64,000 bases of DNA from Salinisphaera sp049568105 (GCF_049568105.1 NZ_CP145335.1:4092001-4156000), one strand, 5' to 3'. Positions 35,210-43,942 are shown, counted from the first letter of the stretch. Notes: generated by a model from the letters alone, not told the origin. Translations and numbers: made by a program.

Positions 35210-36133
35210 TCAGCCCCGGCCGATCTGCGCGAGCATGAAATCCGCGATCGCCGGCCCCTGGTCTTCCTGCAGAAAATGCCGGGCGCCACGAATCGTGGTG
35301 TGGGCCACGCCAGCTGCGCCCGGCACCCGGCGGCGAAAAGGGCGATCCATGCCGCGGGTGACCGGATCACCAGCGGCGAAACAAGTATGGAATGGCTTGG
35401 AAAACGCTTCGAGCTTTGCCCAGGCTGCCCGATTGGCGGCGCTGGCCGGATCGTTGGGCTGCATCGGGATCAGGCGCGGCAAGGCTCGCGCTCCGGCCAG
35501 GTCGCGGCGATCAGCAAATGGCGCTCGATAGGCAGCGCGCTCGGCGGCCGATAGCCAGCGCCGGCTACCGGCCTGCAGGATGGCACCAACCGGAAACACC
35601 GGCGAGATACGCGCAAAGGCCCGCCAGGCATGGATCAGCCAAGACATGGGCTCGTCGCCGGTAGGCAAAAAGCCGTTACCGATGAACACCCGCGCGAATC
35701 GGGAGTCATGCTCGGCCACCAGCCGCAGGCCGATCAAACTGCCCCAGTCCTGGCCGAACAGCGTGATGTCGGTCAGATCGAGCTGACGCAGCCAGGCCCG
35801 GGCCCAGTCCACATGCGCCTGATAGCTGTAATCGGCCCCGTGGATTGGCTTATCCGAGCGGCCAAAACCGATCAGATCGGGCACGAGCACGCGATGTCCT
35901 GCGGCCGTCAGACGCGCGATCATATGCCGATACAGATAACCCCAGGTCGGCTCGCCGTGCAGCAACACTATCGGCGCCGCCGAGCGTGGGCCTGCATCGA
36001 CATAGTGCATACGCAGACCACCGACATCGGCATAGTTCGGCGGATAATCGAAACCGCTGAGCGCTTCGAAACGCGTCTGCGATGGTCGTCGAAAGACCAG
36101 GCCGTCCGCCGACTGCTGCTCGTCCGGTTGCAT
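35210..36133 (-). CDS. Haloalkane dehalogenase, HLD-I (DhmA/DhlA-like) alpha/beta hydrolase
   Basis: The 307-residue enzyme shows HLD-I features: the oxyanion and halide motif LLHGEPTWGYLYR, PDLIGFGRSDKP, the nucleophile elbow GQDWGSLIGLR (catalytic Asp followed by a halide-binding Trp), an acid candidate in AAGDPVTRG and the catalytic His in GARHFLQEDQG. Such enzymes cleave carbon-halogen bonds with water, giving alcohol, halide and a proton. The ATG at 36133 gives the usual family length; longer frames upstream are not conserved. No haloalcohol or haloacid enzyme adjoins it. Epoxide hydrolase is less likely because GQDWGS fits dehalogenases. Confidence 0.85.
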   Translation of the reverse strand: MQPDEQQSADGLVFRRPSQTRFEALSGFDYPPNYADVGGLRMHYVDAGPRSAAPIVLLHGEPTWGYLYRHMIARLTAAGHRVLVPDLIGFGRSDKPIHGADYSYQAHVDWARAWLRQLDLTDITLFGQDWGSLIGLRLVAEHDSRFARVFIGNGFLPTGDEPMSWLIHAWRAFARISPVFPVGAILQAGSRRWLSAAERAAYRAPFADRRDLAGARALPRLIPMQPNDPASAANRAAWAKLEAFSKPFHTCFAAGDPVTRGMDRPFRRRVPGAAGVAHTTIRGARHFLQEDQGPAIADFMLAQIGRG

Positions 36134-36383
36134 ATCTCGGCCCCGATCGCCTGGATCAATATCAGCCCGAGGATAGCGCCGTTGTCCGGCTAGCTGTCCG
36201 TCCAGCACCCTCTTTTTGGCCAAACTATCGCCACGTGCCAGACAGCCGCTTGCGAGCCGCCAGGCGAACATACGCAACCGCACTATGGCCGTGCTCGGGC
36301 ATCTCCTCGAAAACCCGCATATTCCTACCGATTCTGCCCCAAAGGTATTGAGGCCGGCTGCGGGACACGATAGCGTCTGGACA

Positions 36384-36812
36384 ATGTCCAAACGGCTCAC
36401 TGTATTGGCTCTCCGTCACTTTATTCTATTCGCCCTCGTGTTCGCTGGCGCCGGCCTGCTGGCCGGCTGCACGGCATTGTCGAGCACGACCCGTCGCGCC
36501 GGCCAGGCGTCGGTGGCCACGCTCAAAGGCACGGCATATGTCAGCCGCGCCACCGGCCACGCCTCGGTGACCGAGCCCGACACGCCCCGCTACGCCGATG
36601 CCCGAGCGTTCATACACTCACAGCGTCGGCAGCTGGCCCGCCAGGCTGCGGCCGGGGGCGGCGAAGATATTGATGCCCTGGCTTTTCTGATGGCCCGGCC
36701 GGACAACCAAGCGTTGGCACGCTGGATGCAGGCCCACTACGACTCGCTGTTCAGCGATCGGACGGTCTCGGCATCTAGAATCGTGTCGCGAATCGACGCG
36801 CAAGCTGGATAG
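36384..36812 (+). CDS. Small lipoprotein, DUF3015-like
   Basis: The 142-residue protein has a lipoprotein signal peptide with lipobox LLAGC (Cys29; Thr at +2, so likely outer-membrane sorted). The mature C-terminal half, FIHSQRRQLARQAAAGGGED then DALAFLM and MQAHYDSLF, resembles the conserved core of DUF3015 proteins (GGGE, LA-L, Q-Y-F positions). The function is unknown. It lies 41 bases upstream of the pentapeptide-repeat lipoprotein gene on the same strand, so the two may be co-expressed and share a surface role. Confidence 0.6.
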   Translation: MSKRLTVLALRHFILFALVFAGAGLLAGCTALSSTTRRAGQASVATLKGTAYVSRATGHASVTEPDTPRYADARAFIHSQRRQLARQAAAGGGEDIDALAFLMARPDNQALARWMQAHYDSLFSDRTVSASRIVSRIDAQAG

Positions 36813-36853
36813 CGCGTACCTTTGATACTTCAAAATCTAGGAAGGCATCCAAA

Positions 36854-37174
36854 ATGAACAAATTTATTATGGTTACCGCTGCCGCCCTGCTGACCGTCGG
36901 TCTGTCGGCCTGCGGCAGCGATAATGGTTCGGACAACGCCATGTCCGACAACTCGGCGTCGAGCAACAGCATGAGCAGCAATTCGATGTCGGATAACGCC
37001 ATGTCCGATAACTCGATGTCGGACAATTCCATGAGCGACAACAGCATGTCCGACAATTCGATGTCGGATAACTCGATGTCCGATAACAGCATGGGCAGCA
37101 ACTCCATGTCGGACAACTCGATGTCGGACAATGCCATGAGCGAAGACAACAGCATGTCTGATAACAGCATGTAA
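36854..37174 (+). CDS. Lipoprotein built of SDNSM pentapeptide repeats
   Basis: The 106-residue protein has a lipobox signal (LSAC, Cys20; Gly at +2, predicting the outer membrane). Residues 26-106 are entirely 16 repeat units: 15 pentapeptides and one hexapeptide (SEDNSM at 96-101). Six consecutive SDNSM units span 51-80. Variants are SDNAM, SSNSM, GSNSM and SDNSA. No two of those six units have the same DNA, with TCC/TCG/AGC, GAT/GAC and AAC/AAT alternating, so the protein repeat is under selection. The mature protein holds only Ser, Asp, Asn, Met, Gly, Ala and Glu. I recognise no family; a disordered, cation-binding or spacer lipoprotein is possible. Confidence 0.85.
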   Translation: MNKFIMVTAAALLTVGLSACGSDNGSDNAMSDNSASSNSMSSNSMSDNAMSDNSMSDNSMSDNSMSDNSMSDNSMSDNSMGSNSMSDNSMSDNAMSEDNSMSDNSM

Positions 37175-37230
37175 GTGTCCGCTCGGACAAAGCAGCGTCG
37201 GCTCGTCGAAACGAACCGATGCGCGCTTCG

Positions 37231-37261
37231 ACCGGCGTCGTGCTGCGGCGCCGGTTTTTTT
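37231..37261 (+). terminator. Rho-independent terminator after the SDNSM lipoprotein gene
   Basis: ACCGGCG (37231-37237) pairs with CGCCGGT (37249-37255) and is followed by seven Ts (37255-37261). It lies 57 bases after the lipoprotein stop and separates it from the DUF2147 gene. Confidence 0.85.
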
Positions 37262-37448
37262 GTGTCTAGCGGCGCCGAGACAGCGTGGCTGGCCACCGTA
37301 CGCCCAGCCGCATCCGGCCCGGGCACCGCACAGTAGTCTTGTCGGCCGCAGCGGGATAGCATCGAACGATCGTGCCGCCCACCCGATTGACTCGGGCGGC
37401 CAGGCATTTTCGGGCATACGACAACCGATAAACACGAGGAGCAACCCG

Positions 37449-37943
37449 ATGCGTCTACCGATCCTGACCGCCGCCATGCTGGCCCTGTTCGCACTGCCAG
37501 CACTGGCCGCGAACGAGCAGGCCGACGCCATCGCCGGCGTCTGGCAGACCAAGACCGGCGGCTATGTTCAGGTCTATGCCGAGGGCGATACGTTCGCCGG
37601 CAAGATCGTCGGCTCGGCAGACGGCAAGGCCCGCTACGACAAGAACAACCCCGATCCGGACAAGCGCGCCCGCCGGCTGTTGGGCCTGACTATCCTGCAG
37701 GGGCTCGAATACAAAGGCGACGGCGAATACGACGACGGCAAGATCTACGACCCGAACAGCGGCAAGACCTACAAGGCCAAGGCCACGCTCAAGGGACCGG
37801 ATACGCTGGACGCCCGCGGCTATGTCGGTTTCAGCCTGCTCGGCAAGACCCAGACTTGGCACCGGATCGATCCCAAGACCGAACGGGTCCATCAGGACCT
37901 GTTGCATGAGCCGGTCGGCGCAGCGCCCCAGTCGGGCCAATGA
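37449..37943 (+). CDS. DUF2147 exported protein
   Basis: The 164-residue protein has a signal peptide (residues 1-20, ending PALAA) and a DUF2147 domain: IAGVWQTKTGGYVQVYAEGD, FAGKIVGS, LLGLTILQGLEY, DDGKIYDPNSGKTYKAKATL and a C-terminal RGYVGFSLLGKTQTWHR. The fold is a lipocalin-like beta-barrel in the periplasm; its role is unknown. GAGGAG 6 bases before the ATG at 37449 fixes the start. The SDNSM-gene terminator just upstream implies its own promoter. Confidence 0.93.
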   Translation: MRLPILTAAMLALFALPALAANEQADAIAGVWQTKTGGYVQVYAEGDTFAGKIVGSADGKARYDKNNPDPDKRARRLLGLTILQGLEYKGDGEYDDGKIYDPNSGKTYKAKATLKGPDTLDARGYVGFSLLGKTQTWHRIDPKTERVHQDLLHEPVGAAPQSGQ

Positions 37944-38056
37944 GGGCATCGGGCCGCCCGGCGCCGCAGCCCACATACGCCAGTTCTGCCGATCTTGCAC
38001 GGCCACCGGCTTGCGCCGCTGGTGCGCCGGCCGGGCACAGACTCTAGAATGGGCGG

Positions 38057-38863
38057 ATGAGCACGCCGAGCGAAACGCCCCTCCAGCCCCATCTGACCCC
38101 GGCTCAGAGCGAGGCGTTCGCGCGCGATGGCTTCCTGATCATGCGCCAGCTCGCCAACGTCGAGCGTATCGCTGCGATGCGCAGCCTGACCTTCGATCAT
38201 CTCGAGCGCGGTATCGAGCCGATCGAATACGAAGCCGATGTCGCCTATCCTGGCGCGCCGGCCTCGCGCGATGCAGCCGGCGGCGACACCGCCCGGCGTT
38301 TGCTGGCGGCGTACCAGCGCGACCACTGGTTCTCCGAGTGGGCGGCCGATGCACGGTTGACCGCTATTGTTGCCCAGCTGCTGAATTCGCCGGACGTCTG
38401 GTTCACGCCCAATCATCACAACTGCGTGATGACCAAAGCGCCGCGTTTTTCTACCGCCACCGCCTGGCACCGCGATCTGCGCTACTGGTCGTTCCAGACA
38501 CCGCATCTGGTCAACGCCTGGCTGGCATTGGGCGATGAACACCCGGCCAACGGCTGCATGCGCCTGTTACCCGGATCCCACCGGCTGACGCTGGATGCGG
38601 CGCGCTTTGACGAAGCCCGGTTTCTACGCGAGGACGAGCCCGCCAACGCCGAGCTGATCGCCAGCGCGGTCGAAGCCGAACTGGCGCCCGGCGACGTACT
38701 ATTTTTCGATGCCGGCCTGTTTCATGCGGCCGGCGCCAATACGACCGAGGAGCGCAAGCTGGCAGTGGTGACCAGCTATTTCGGCCGCGACAACGCGCCG
38801 ATTCCTGGCACCCATTCGGCCCGCGCTCCTGCTATCCACGTTCGAGAGGAATCGCATGCGTAA
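38057..38863 (+). CDS. Phytanoyl-CoA dioxygenase (PhyH) family enzyme
   Basis: The 268-residue protein is an Fe(II)/2-oxoglutarate oxygenase with HxD as WHRD near residue 137 and the distal His in LFHAAGANTT near residue 229. HLVNAWLALGDEHPANGCM and LLPGSHRL match PhyH proteins. It should hydroxylate an organic substrate, using oxygen and 2-oxoglutarate; candidates range from fatty acyl derivatives to ectoine-type osmolytes. EctD is unlikely because its signature region is missing. It overlaps the next lipoprotein gene by 8 bases. Confidence 0.87.
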   Translation: MSTPSETPLQPHLTPAQSEAFARDGFLIMRQLANVERIAAMRSLTFDHLERGIEPIEYEADVAYPGAPASRDAAGGDTARRLLAAYQRDHWFSEWAADARLTAIVAQLLNSPDVWFTPNHHNCVMTKAPRFSTATAWHRDLRYWSFQTPHLVNAWLALGDEHPANGCMRLLPGSHRLTLDAARFDEARFLREDEPANAELIASAVEAELAPGDVLFFDAGLFHAAGANTTEERKLAVVTSYFGRDNAPIPGTHSARAPAIHVREESHA

Positions 38864-39257
38864 GCTGCTGTTGGCGGCCCTGCTGGCCGCAACCGTGTTC
38901 ATTGCCGGCTGTGGCAGCGATACCGACGATGCAGCACTGCCCCAGTTCAAGGGCCAGCAGCGGGTGATCGCGGTATTCCCGGGCTCACCGGATCGTGCCC
39001 AGGATCTGACCGATGCGTTCAAGAGTTCGCCGGGCCTAGGGCAGCTCAAGGTAGTCTGGTTCGTGGTCGGCCCACAGGAGATCACCTCGAACAGCGAGGC
39101 TCGGCCCGATCGCGACCGGCTCGAAAAATTGCATACGGTGGATGGTTTCCAGAGCGTGCTGGTCGGCTTAGACGGCAAAATCATCGCCAGCCAGCTCGGC
39201 GGCCTGGATATCCAGGCGCTGCTCGATTCGCTCAATCAGATGCCGACCGAACAATAG
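38856..39257 (+). CDS. DUF4174-like small lipoprotein
   Basis: The 133-residue protein has a lipobox signal ending FIAGC (Cys19, Gly at +2). The mature domain is thioredoxin-fold-like: ALPQFKGQQRVIAVFPGSPD, LKVVWFVVGP and SVLVGLDGKIIAS near the end. This resembles DUF4174 proteins (a predicted peroxiredoxin-like fold without a resolving Cys pair). The start overlaps the dioxygenase gene by 8 bases, so they are coupled. The function is unknown. Confidence 0.65.
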   Translation: MRKLLLAALLAATVFIAGCGSDTDDAALPQFKGQQRVIAVFPGSPDRAQDLTDAFKSSPGLGQLKVVWFVVGPQEITSNSEARPDRDRLEKLHTVDGFQSVLVGLDGKIIASQLGGLDIQALLDSLNQMPTEQ

Positions 39258-39264
39258 TCCCGTC

Positions 39265-39648
39265 ATGACCGAACCCAAAAGTATCGCCCGCAACGTGCTC
39301 GGCGAGCCGCTGGCGGCCTGCTGCCACAGCCCGATCACGGGCTTCTACCGCGACGGGTTCTGCCATACCGGCGACCAGGATCTCGGCCGGCACGTGGTCT
39401 GTGCCGTGCTCACCGACGAATTTCTAGCGTTTTCGGCCGCTCGCGGCAACGATCTCGCCACGCCGCGCCCGGAATTCGATTTCCCCGGTCTACAGGCCGG
39501 TGATCGCTGGTGTCTATGCGCGGCGCGCTGGGCCGAAGCCCACCAGGCCGGCGTGGCCCCGAGGGTGGCCCTGACCGCAACCCACGAAGCCGCGCTGGAG
39601 GTGGTCTCGCTGGCCGCGCTCAAGCCCCACGCCATCGATCTGTCGTGA
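39265..39648 (+). CDS. DUF2237 family protein
   Basis: The 127-residue protein matches DUF2237 closely: NVLGEPLAACCHSPITGFYR, DGFCHTGDQDLGRHVVCAVL, EFLAFSAARGNDLATPRPEF, FPGLQAGDRWCLCAARWAEA and APRVALTATHEAAL. The family is widespread and uncharacterised; conserved Cys residues suggest metal or thiol chemistry. It is 7 bases from the lipoprotein stop, so it is the third gene of the dioxygenase operon. Confidence 0.93.
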   Translation: MTEPKSIARNVLGEPLAACCHSPITGFYRDGFCHTGDQDLGRHVVCAVLTDEFLAFSAARGNDLATPRPEFDFPGLQAGDRWCLCAARWAEAHQAGVAPRVALTATHEAALEVVSLAALKPHAIDLS

Positions 39649-39729
39649 ATACACGAAGCCCCGTTCGGTAACGTGCTCGCACGCGGTTTCGCGGCGCGCT
39701 AGGCTGACGAAAATTTAGCGACCGAGCCG

Positions 39730-41094
39730 ATGATGGCGATCGTCGACCCCCTGAGCCAGATCTTTTTACGGCTGGAACGCCGCAACCAGCCGATGCACGT
39801 CGGCGGGCTGCAGCTGTTCGAGCGGCCGGCCGACGCCCCGGCCGACTACGTGCATCGGCTTGTCGAACGGGCCCGCGACCAGTGCGGGGTACAGCCGCCG
39901 TTCGACAAGCACCTGAAATACCACTTCGGCCAGCCGTTCTGGGTGGTCGATCACGACTTCGACATGGCGTACCACGTCCGGCATCTGGCATTGCCCAAAC
40001 CGGGCCGGATCCGCGACTTGCTGGCGCTGGTGTCGATGCTGCACGGCACGCTGCTCGATCGCGCCCGCCCACTCTGGGAGGTCTATATCATTGAAGGCGT
40101 GAGCGAGGATCGGTTCGCGGTCTATACCAAGTTCCATCATTCGATGATGGACGGCGTATCGGCGATGCGGGTCATGCGGCGGTTTCTATCGATCGAGGCC
40201 AATGCCGAGTCGTTTCGAGTGCCCTGGCAGTTGCCGCCGGCCCGGTCTGCCCGCAGCAGCCAGCTGGCGAGCACCTGGCATACGGTACGGGCCAGCTACC
40301 GCCAGCTGGCCGCCCTGCCGGCCACTGCGCGTTCGCTGGTCGATGCCTGGCACGATGCCCGCCATGATCCGGACTTCACCGGCCCGACCCAAGCCCCGGC
40401 GAGCATGCTTAACGTGCCGGTCAGCGGTTCCAGGCGGTTCGCGGCCCAGGGGTATTCGAAGTCGCGAATTCACACTGTCGCCTCGGCTTTCGATGCCACC
40501 ATCAACGACGTCGTTTTGGCCATGTGTTCGGCCGCGCTGCGCCGCTACCTGCTGGACCACGACGCCCTGCCCCAGGCCCCGCTGATCGCGATGCTGCCAG
40601 TCTCGCTGCACGATGAGGACGACGGCACCGGCAACAAGGTCGGGCTGATGTATGCCAATCTCGCCACCGACGTAGCCGATCCGGGCGACCGGCTGGCTAC
40701 GATCAAGCGCTCGGTGGACTACTGGAAACGACACTACAAGCGGATGACGCCCGAACAAATTATGGCGCTGGTGGCGAGCCTGAGCGCGCCGGCCGGGCTG
40801 AACCTGCTGACCGGACTGGCGCCGCGCCATCAATCATTCAACGTGATTATTTCCAATATCCCCGGGCCGGAAGACACCCTGTATTTCGGCGATGCCGAGA
40901 TGGTGGGCATGTATCCGCTGTCGGTGGTCATGGACGGCCAGGCCCTCAACATCAGTCTGGTCAGCTATCGAGATTCTCTGGAGTTCGGTTTGACCGCTTG
41001 CCGGCGTTCACTACCGAGTGTGCAGAATCTGCTGAAATATCTCGACGACGGCCTGGAGGAATTGATGCCGGCGGCCCCGGCTGCGTCGCAGTAG
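39730..41094 (+). CDS. Wax ester synthase / diacylglycerol acyltransferase (WS/DGAT)
   Basis: The 454-residue protein has the WS/DGAT catalytic motif HHxxxDG as HHSMMDG (His136, His137, Asp141), PLWEVYIIEG before it and the C-terminal DUF1298 region with FNVIISNIPGPEDTLYFGDA. It joins fatty acyl-CoA to fatty alcohols or diacylglycerol, making storage lipid at the inner membrane. The presence of one such enzyme points to neutral lipid storage under carbon excess, as in hydrocarbon-using marine bacteria. An ATG one codon downstream is an equal start choice. Confidence 0.95.
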   Translation: MMAIVDPLSQIFLRLERRNQPMHVGGLQLFERPADAPADYVHRLVERARDQCGVQPPFDKHLKYHFGQPFWVVDHDFDMAYHVRHLALPKPGRIRDLLALVSMLHGTLLDRARPLWEVYIIEGVSEDRFAVYTKFHHSMMDGVSAMRVMRRFLSIEANAESFRVPWQLPPARSARSSQLASTWHTVRASYRQLAALPATARSLVDAWHDARHDPDFTGPTQAPASMLNVPVSGSRRFAAQGYSKSRIHTVASAFDATINDVVLAMCSAALRRYLLDHDALPQAPLIAMLPVSLHDEDDGTGNKVGLMYANLATDVADPGDRLATIKRSVDYWKRHYKRMTPEQIMALVASLSAPAGLNLLTGLAPRHQSFNVIISNIPGPEDTLYFGDAEMVGMYPLSVVMDGQALNISLVSYRDSLEFGLTACRRSLPSVQNLLKYLDDGLEELMPAAPAASQ

Positions 41095-41131
41095 CTGCAA
41101 CGCCGGCGTCCGGACACGCGTATCTTCGAGC

Positions 41132-41443
41132 ATGACCGACCAATGCCAGCTCTGCGGCCGCGAGGCAGTCCGTACCACGCGGCATCATCTGATTCCGCGG
41201 CGCACCCATCGCTTGAAGCGCATCCGCAAACGTTTCGATCGCGAGGACCGGCTAGGCCGGATCCTGCATGTCTGCCGGCCCTGCCACAGTCATATCCATG
41301 CCGTGCTTGGCGAAAAGGAACTGGCCGAGGTCTACAACACCCGAACCGATCTGCTGGCGCATCCCGAGATTGCCCAGTTCGTGGCCTGGATCGCCGACAA
41401 ACCGGCCGGCTTCCGGCCGAGCATCCGCCGGCCGAAACGCTGA
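41132..41443 (+). CDS. Small HNH-like zinc protein
   Basis: The 103-residue protein has Cys5-x2-Cys8, the HNH-type His pair 18-19 (TRHHLIPR) and Cys48-x2-Cys51-His52 with HIH (HVCRPCHSHIHA). This is a compact HNH endonuclease-type zinc fold seen as a stand-alone protein in many proteobacteria. The C-terminal EYNT-like segment (AEVYNTRTDLLAHPEIAQFV) is part of that family. Nuclease activity is possible but unproven. There is no restriction or mobile-element context. Confidence 0.8.
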   Translation: MTDQCQLCGREAVRTTRHHLIPRRTHRLKRIRKRFDREDRLGRILHVCRPCHSHIHAVLGEKELAEVYNTRTDLLAHPEIAQFVAWIADKPAGFRPSIRRPKR

Positions 41444-41467
41444 CCGGGGCGGCGATCGCCGCCCCGG
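41444..41467. terminator. Perfect 24-bp palindrome between convergent genes
   Basis: CCGGGGCGGCGA and its exact complement TCGCCGCCCCGG are joined without a spacer (41444-41467). It starts at the base after the HNH stop and lies 13 bases after the stop of the convergent sugar permease. It probably acts as a bidirectional terminator, although no T-run follows on either side. Confidence 0.55.
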
Positions 41468-41480
41468 CATAAGGCGATAC

Positions 41481-42440
41481 TCAGCCGCGGCCCAGGAAGT
41501 AGCGCCGCGAGATCGCATCCAGCGAGATCGCGATCACCACGATCGCCCCGCTGACCACGCCCTGCCAGTAGGGTGAGATGCCATACAGCACGATCGCGTT
41601 CTGGATGATGCCGATGATGGCCGCGCCCAGGATCGCGCCGAACGGCGAGCCGATGCCGCCGGTGGTCGGCACGCCGCCGATCACTGCAGCCGCGATCGAG
41701 GGCAGCACCCAGCTGTCGCCGATCGAAGGCTGGGCAGTGCCGAGCCGGGCCACCATCAGCACCCCGGCGACCGCGGCCAGCGCGCCGGCGATCACGAAGA
41801 TCAGTACCCGGACCTTGTCGACCGCCACACCCAGCATACGGGCGGCCGGCGTATTGTCGCCGACCGTATAGATATAGCGACCGAACGGAGTGCGGTGCGC
41901 CAGCACGGTGATCACGATCATCAGGCCGATCATGATGATGAACGGCACCGGCAGGCCCATGAATTCGCCGCGGCCCAGAAACTGGATCTCGCGTGGAATC
42001 CCGGTCACGGCTGTGCCTTGGGTAAGCACCAGGTTGATGCCACTATAGACACCCGCCATGGCGATGGTCAGCACCAGCGAAGGCAGGTTGAACAGCACCA
42101 CGAACAGGCCGTTGATCAGGCCGAAGATCGCGCCCATCGCGATCGCTGCCGGCATCGCCAGCCAAGGGTCGATGCCGTAGTTGACCATCAGCATGCCGCT
42201 GATCACCCCGCACACCCCGCCGATCGCGCCCAGCGACAGATCGAGCTCGCCGAGCAGCATCAGTAGCGCCTGGCCGAGGGTCACGAACCCTAAAAAGGCC
42301 AGCGTACGGGCGATGATGGTCATGTTGTAGCTGCTCACGAAATTCGGCGCCAGCAGCGAGGCCGCGCCGAACAACAGAATCAGGACCACCGCGAGGATGA
42401 TCAGTTGCAGCCCGGAATAGTTGATATCGAGTTTTTTCAT
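41481..42440 (-). CDS. Sugar ABC transporter permease (RbsC-like)
   Basis: The 319-residue protein is a BPD_transp_2-family inner-membrane permease with 8-10 helices. It shows LGFVTLGQALLMLLGELDLS, the cytoplasmic loop YTVGDNTPAARMLGVAVDKV (EAA-like) and SIAAAVIGGVPTTGGIGSPF. The ATG at 42440 overlaps the ATPase stop as ATGA, so translation is coupled. With the ATPase and binding protein it imports a sugar or polyol. Confidence 0.95.
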   Translation of the reverse strand: MKKLDINYSGLQLIILAVVLILLFGAASLLAPNFVSSYNMTIIARTLAFLGFVTLGQALLMLLGELDLSLGAIGGVCGVISGMLMVNYGIDPWLAMPAAIAMGAIFGLINGLFVVLFNLPSLVLTIAMAGVYSGINLVLTQGTAVTGIPREIQFLGRGEFMGLPVPFIIMIGLMIVITVLAHRTPFGRYIYTVGDNTPAARMLGVAVDKVRVLIFVIAGALAAVAGVLMVARLGTAQPSIGDSWVLPSIAAAVIGGVPTTGGIGSPFGAILGAAIIGIIQNAIVLYGISPYWQGVVSGAIVVIAISLDAISRRYFLGRG

Positions 42441-43942
42441 GAGGCGGTGTCCTGTCCCACGATGGCCGAGACCAGTGCCTGATTGCTGGCGGCCTCGGCG
42501 GTCAGTTCCTTGTTGATTCGGCCTTCGTAGAGGCAGATGAAACGGGTCGCGCACTGGCGCAGCTCGTCCAGATCGGAGGAGACAACGATCACGCCGAGCC
42601 CGGCTTCGGCCAACTCGCGAATCAGCCGATAAATCTCGACCTTGGTGCGGACATCGATGCCACGGGTCGGCTCGTCCAGGATCAGCACCTTCGGATTCAT
42701 CGCCAGCGCCCGGCCGAGGATGGCTTTCTGCTGATTGCCACCGGACAGGGTATTCATGCGCTGGCCAAGCGAGGGCGTTTTGACCTCGAAGCGGTCGACG
42801 ATCGACTGCACCCGGCGTTTTTCCCGACGCCCAGAAATGAAACCGCCGGCCGAGGTTTCGCCGAACAGCGACACACCAATGTTGTGGCGCACGCTCTGCA
42901 TCGGCAGTACGCCGTGCTGCTTGCGTTCTTCCGGGATATAGACCAGCCCGTGCTGGATCGCATCGGCGACGTTGCCCGGCGCAAAAGTTTCGCCGTGCAG
43001 CACGATCCGCCCAGCACTTGGGCTGCGGGCCCCGCACAGGGTTTGCATGATCTCACTACGACCGGCACCGACCAGCCCGGCAAACCCCAGCACTTCGCCA
43101 GCCCGCAGTTCGAAGGAGGCCTCCTCGAAGCCTGGTCCCGACAATCCTTCGACCGACAGCAACACCTCGCCCGGCGCCCGATCCGGGCGCAGCCCGCCTT
43201 CCAGTTCGACTTCGCGGCCGGCCATGCGCGCCAGCAGCTGGCGTTCGTCGATATCGGCAATCCGGCTATGATCCACGGCCTGACCGTTGCGCAGCACCGT
43301 GACTTCGTCGCCGATCTCGAAAATTTCCTCGGATTTGTGCGAAATAAACACAATCCCCTTGCCTTCATCGCGCAGCCGGCGCACCACATCGAACAGGCGC
43401 TCGACTTCGGTAAGGGTGAGGCTCGAAGTCGGCTCGTCGAGGATCAGCGCCGACAGATCGGTCTGGGCACAGGCTCGGGCGATCATCAGCATCTGCTGAT
43501 CCGAAACCGACAGCTGCCGTGCCTCGTCGCCCGGCCGAGCATCGATGGCGAACGCATCCAGCAGCTCCTGGGCACGTTGTTTCAGCCGGCGTGGATGAAT
43601 TGCCCAGCTATCCATACCGACCCGGGACAGCGGCAACAGTAGGTTCTCGGTCACGCTCAGGTGATCGAACACACTGACTTCCTGGGGCACATAGGCCACA
43701 TGCCGGAACAGGGGCGAGCCCGGCCCGGCGGCCTGGCCGTGGATATGCACGGTACCGGCGGTCGCGCGTTCGGTGCCGGTCAGAATCTTGACCAGCGTCG
43801 ACTTACCGGCGCCGTTTTCGCCGGCCAGCACATGCACTCGCCCTGGCTCGATCGACAACGACACCTCGTCGAGTGCCTTCACCCCGGGATACGTCCGCGT
43901 GATCCCCTCGGCGACGATCAGCGCCTGGCTTTCATCGGCCAT
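42437..43942 (-). CDS. Sugar ABC transporter ATPase, two NBDs (RbsA-like)
   Basis: The 501-residue protein has two nucleotide-binding halves. The first has Walker A GENGAGKST, a degenerate signature LSVSDQQ and Walker B ALILDEPTSSLT. The second has a degenerate Walker A (GLVGAGRSEI), a good signature LSGGNQQKAILGRAL and VLILDEPTRGIDV. This asymmetry is normal for the RbsA/MglA family. GGAGG lies 8 bases before the ATG at 43942. It energises the RbsC-like permease encoded next. Confidence 0.96.
   Translation of the reverse strand: MADESQALIVAEGITRTYPGVKALDEVSLSIEPGRVHVLAGENGAGKSTLVKILTGTERATAGTVHIHGQAAGPGSPLFRHVAYVPQEVSVFDHLSVTENLLLPLSRVGMDSWAIHPRRLKQRAQELLDAFAIDARPGDEARQLSVSDQQMLMIARACAQTDLSALILDEPTSSLTLTEVERLFDVVRRLRDEGKGIVFISHKSEEIFEIGDEVTVLRNGQAVDHSRIADIDERQLLARMAGREVELEGGLRPDRAPGEVLLSVEGLSGPGFEEASFELRAGEVLGFAGLVGAGRSEIMQTLCGARSPSAGRIVLHGETFAPGNVADAIQHGLVYIPEERKQHGVLPMQSVRHNIGVSLFGETSAGGFISGRREKRRVQSIVDRFEVKTPSLGQRMNTLSGGNQQKAILGRALAMNPKVLILDEPTRGIDVRTKVEIYRLIRELAEAGLGVIVVSSDLDELRQCATRFICLYEGRINKELTAEAASNQALVSAIVGQDTAS

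Noticed and set aside
36869..37174. A CRISPR or simple-sequence phase-variation tract in the SDNSM gene
   Set aside because: The 15-base units have no spacers and differ in sequence from unit to unit, so it is a protein-level repeat, not a CRISPR or a slippage-prone tract.
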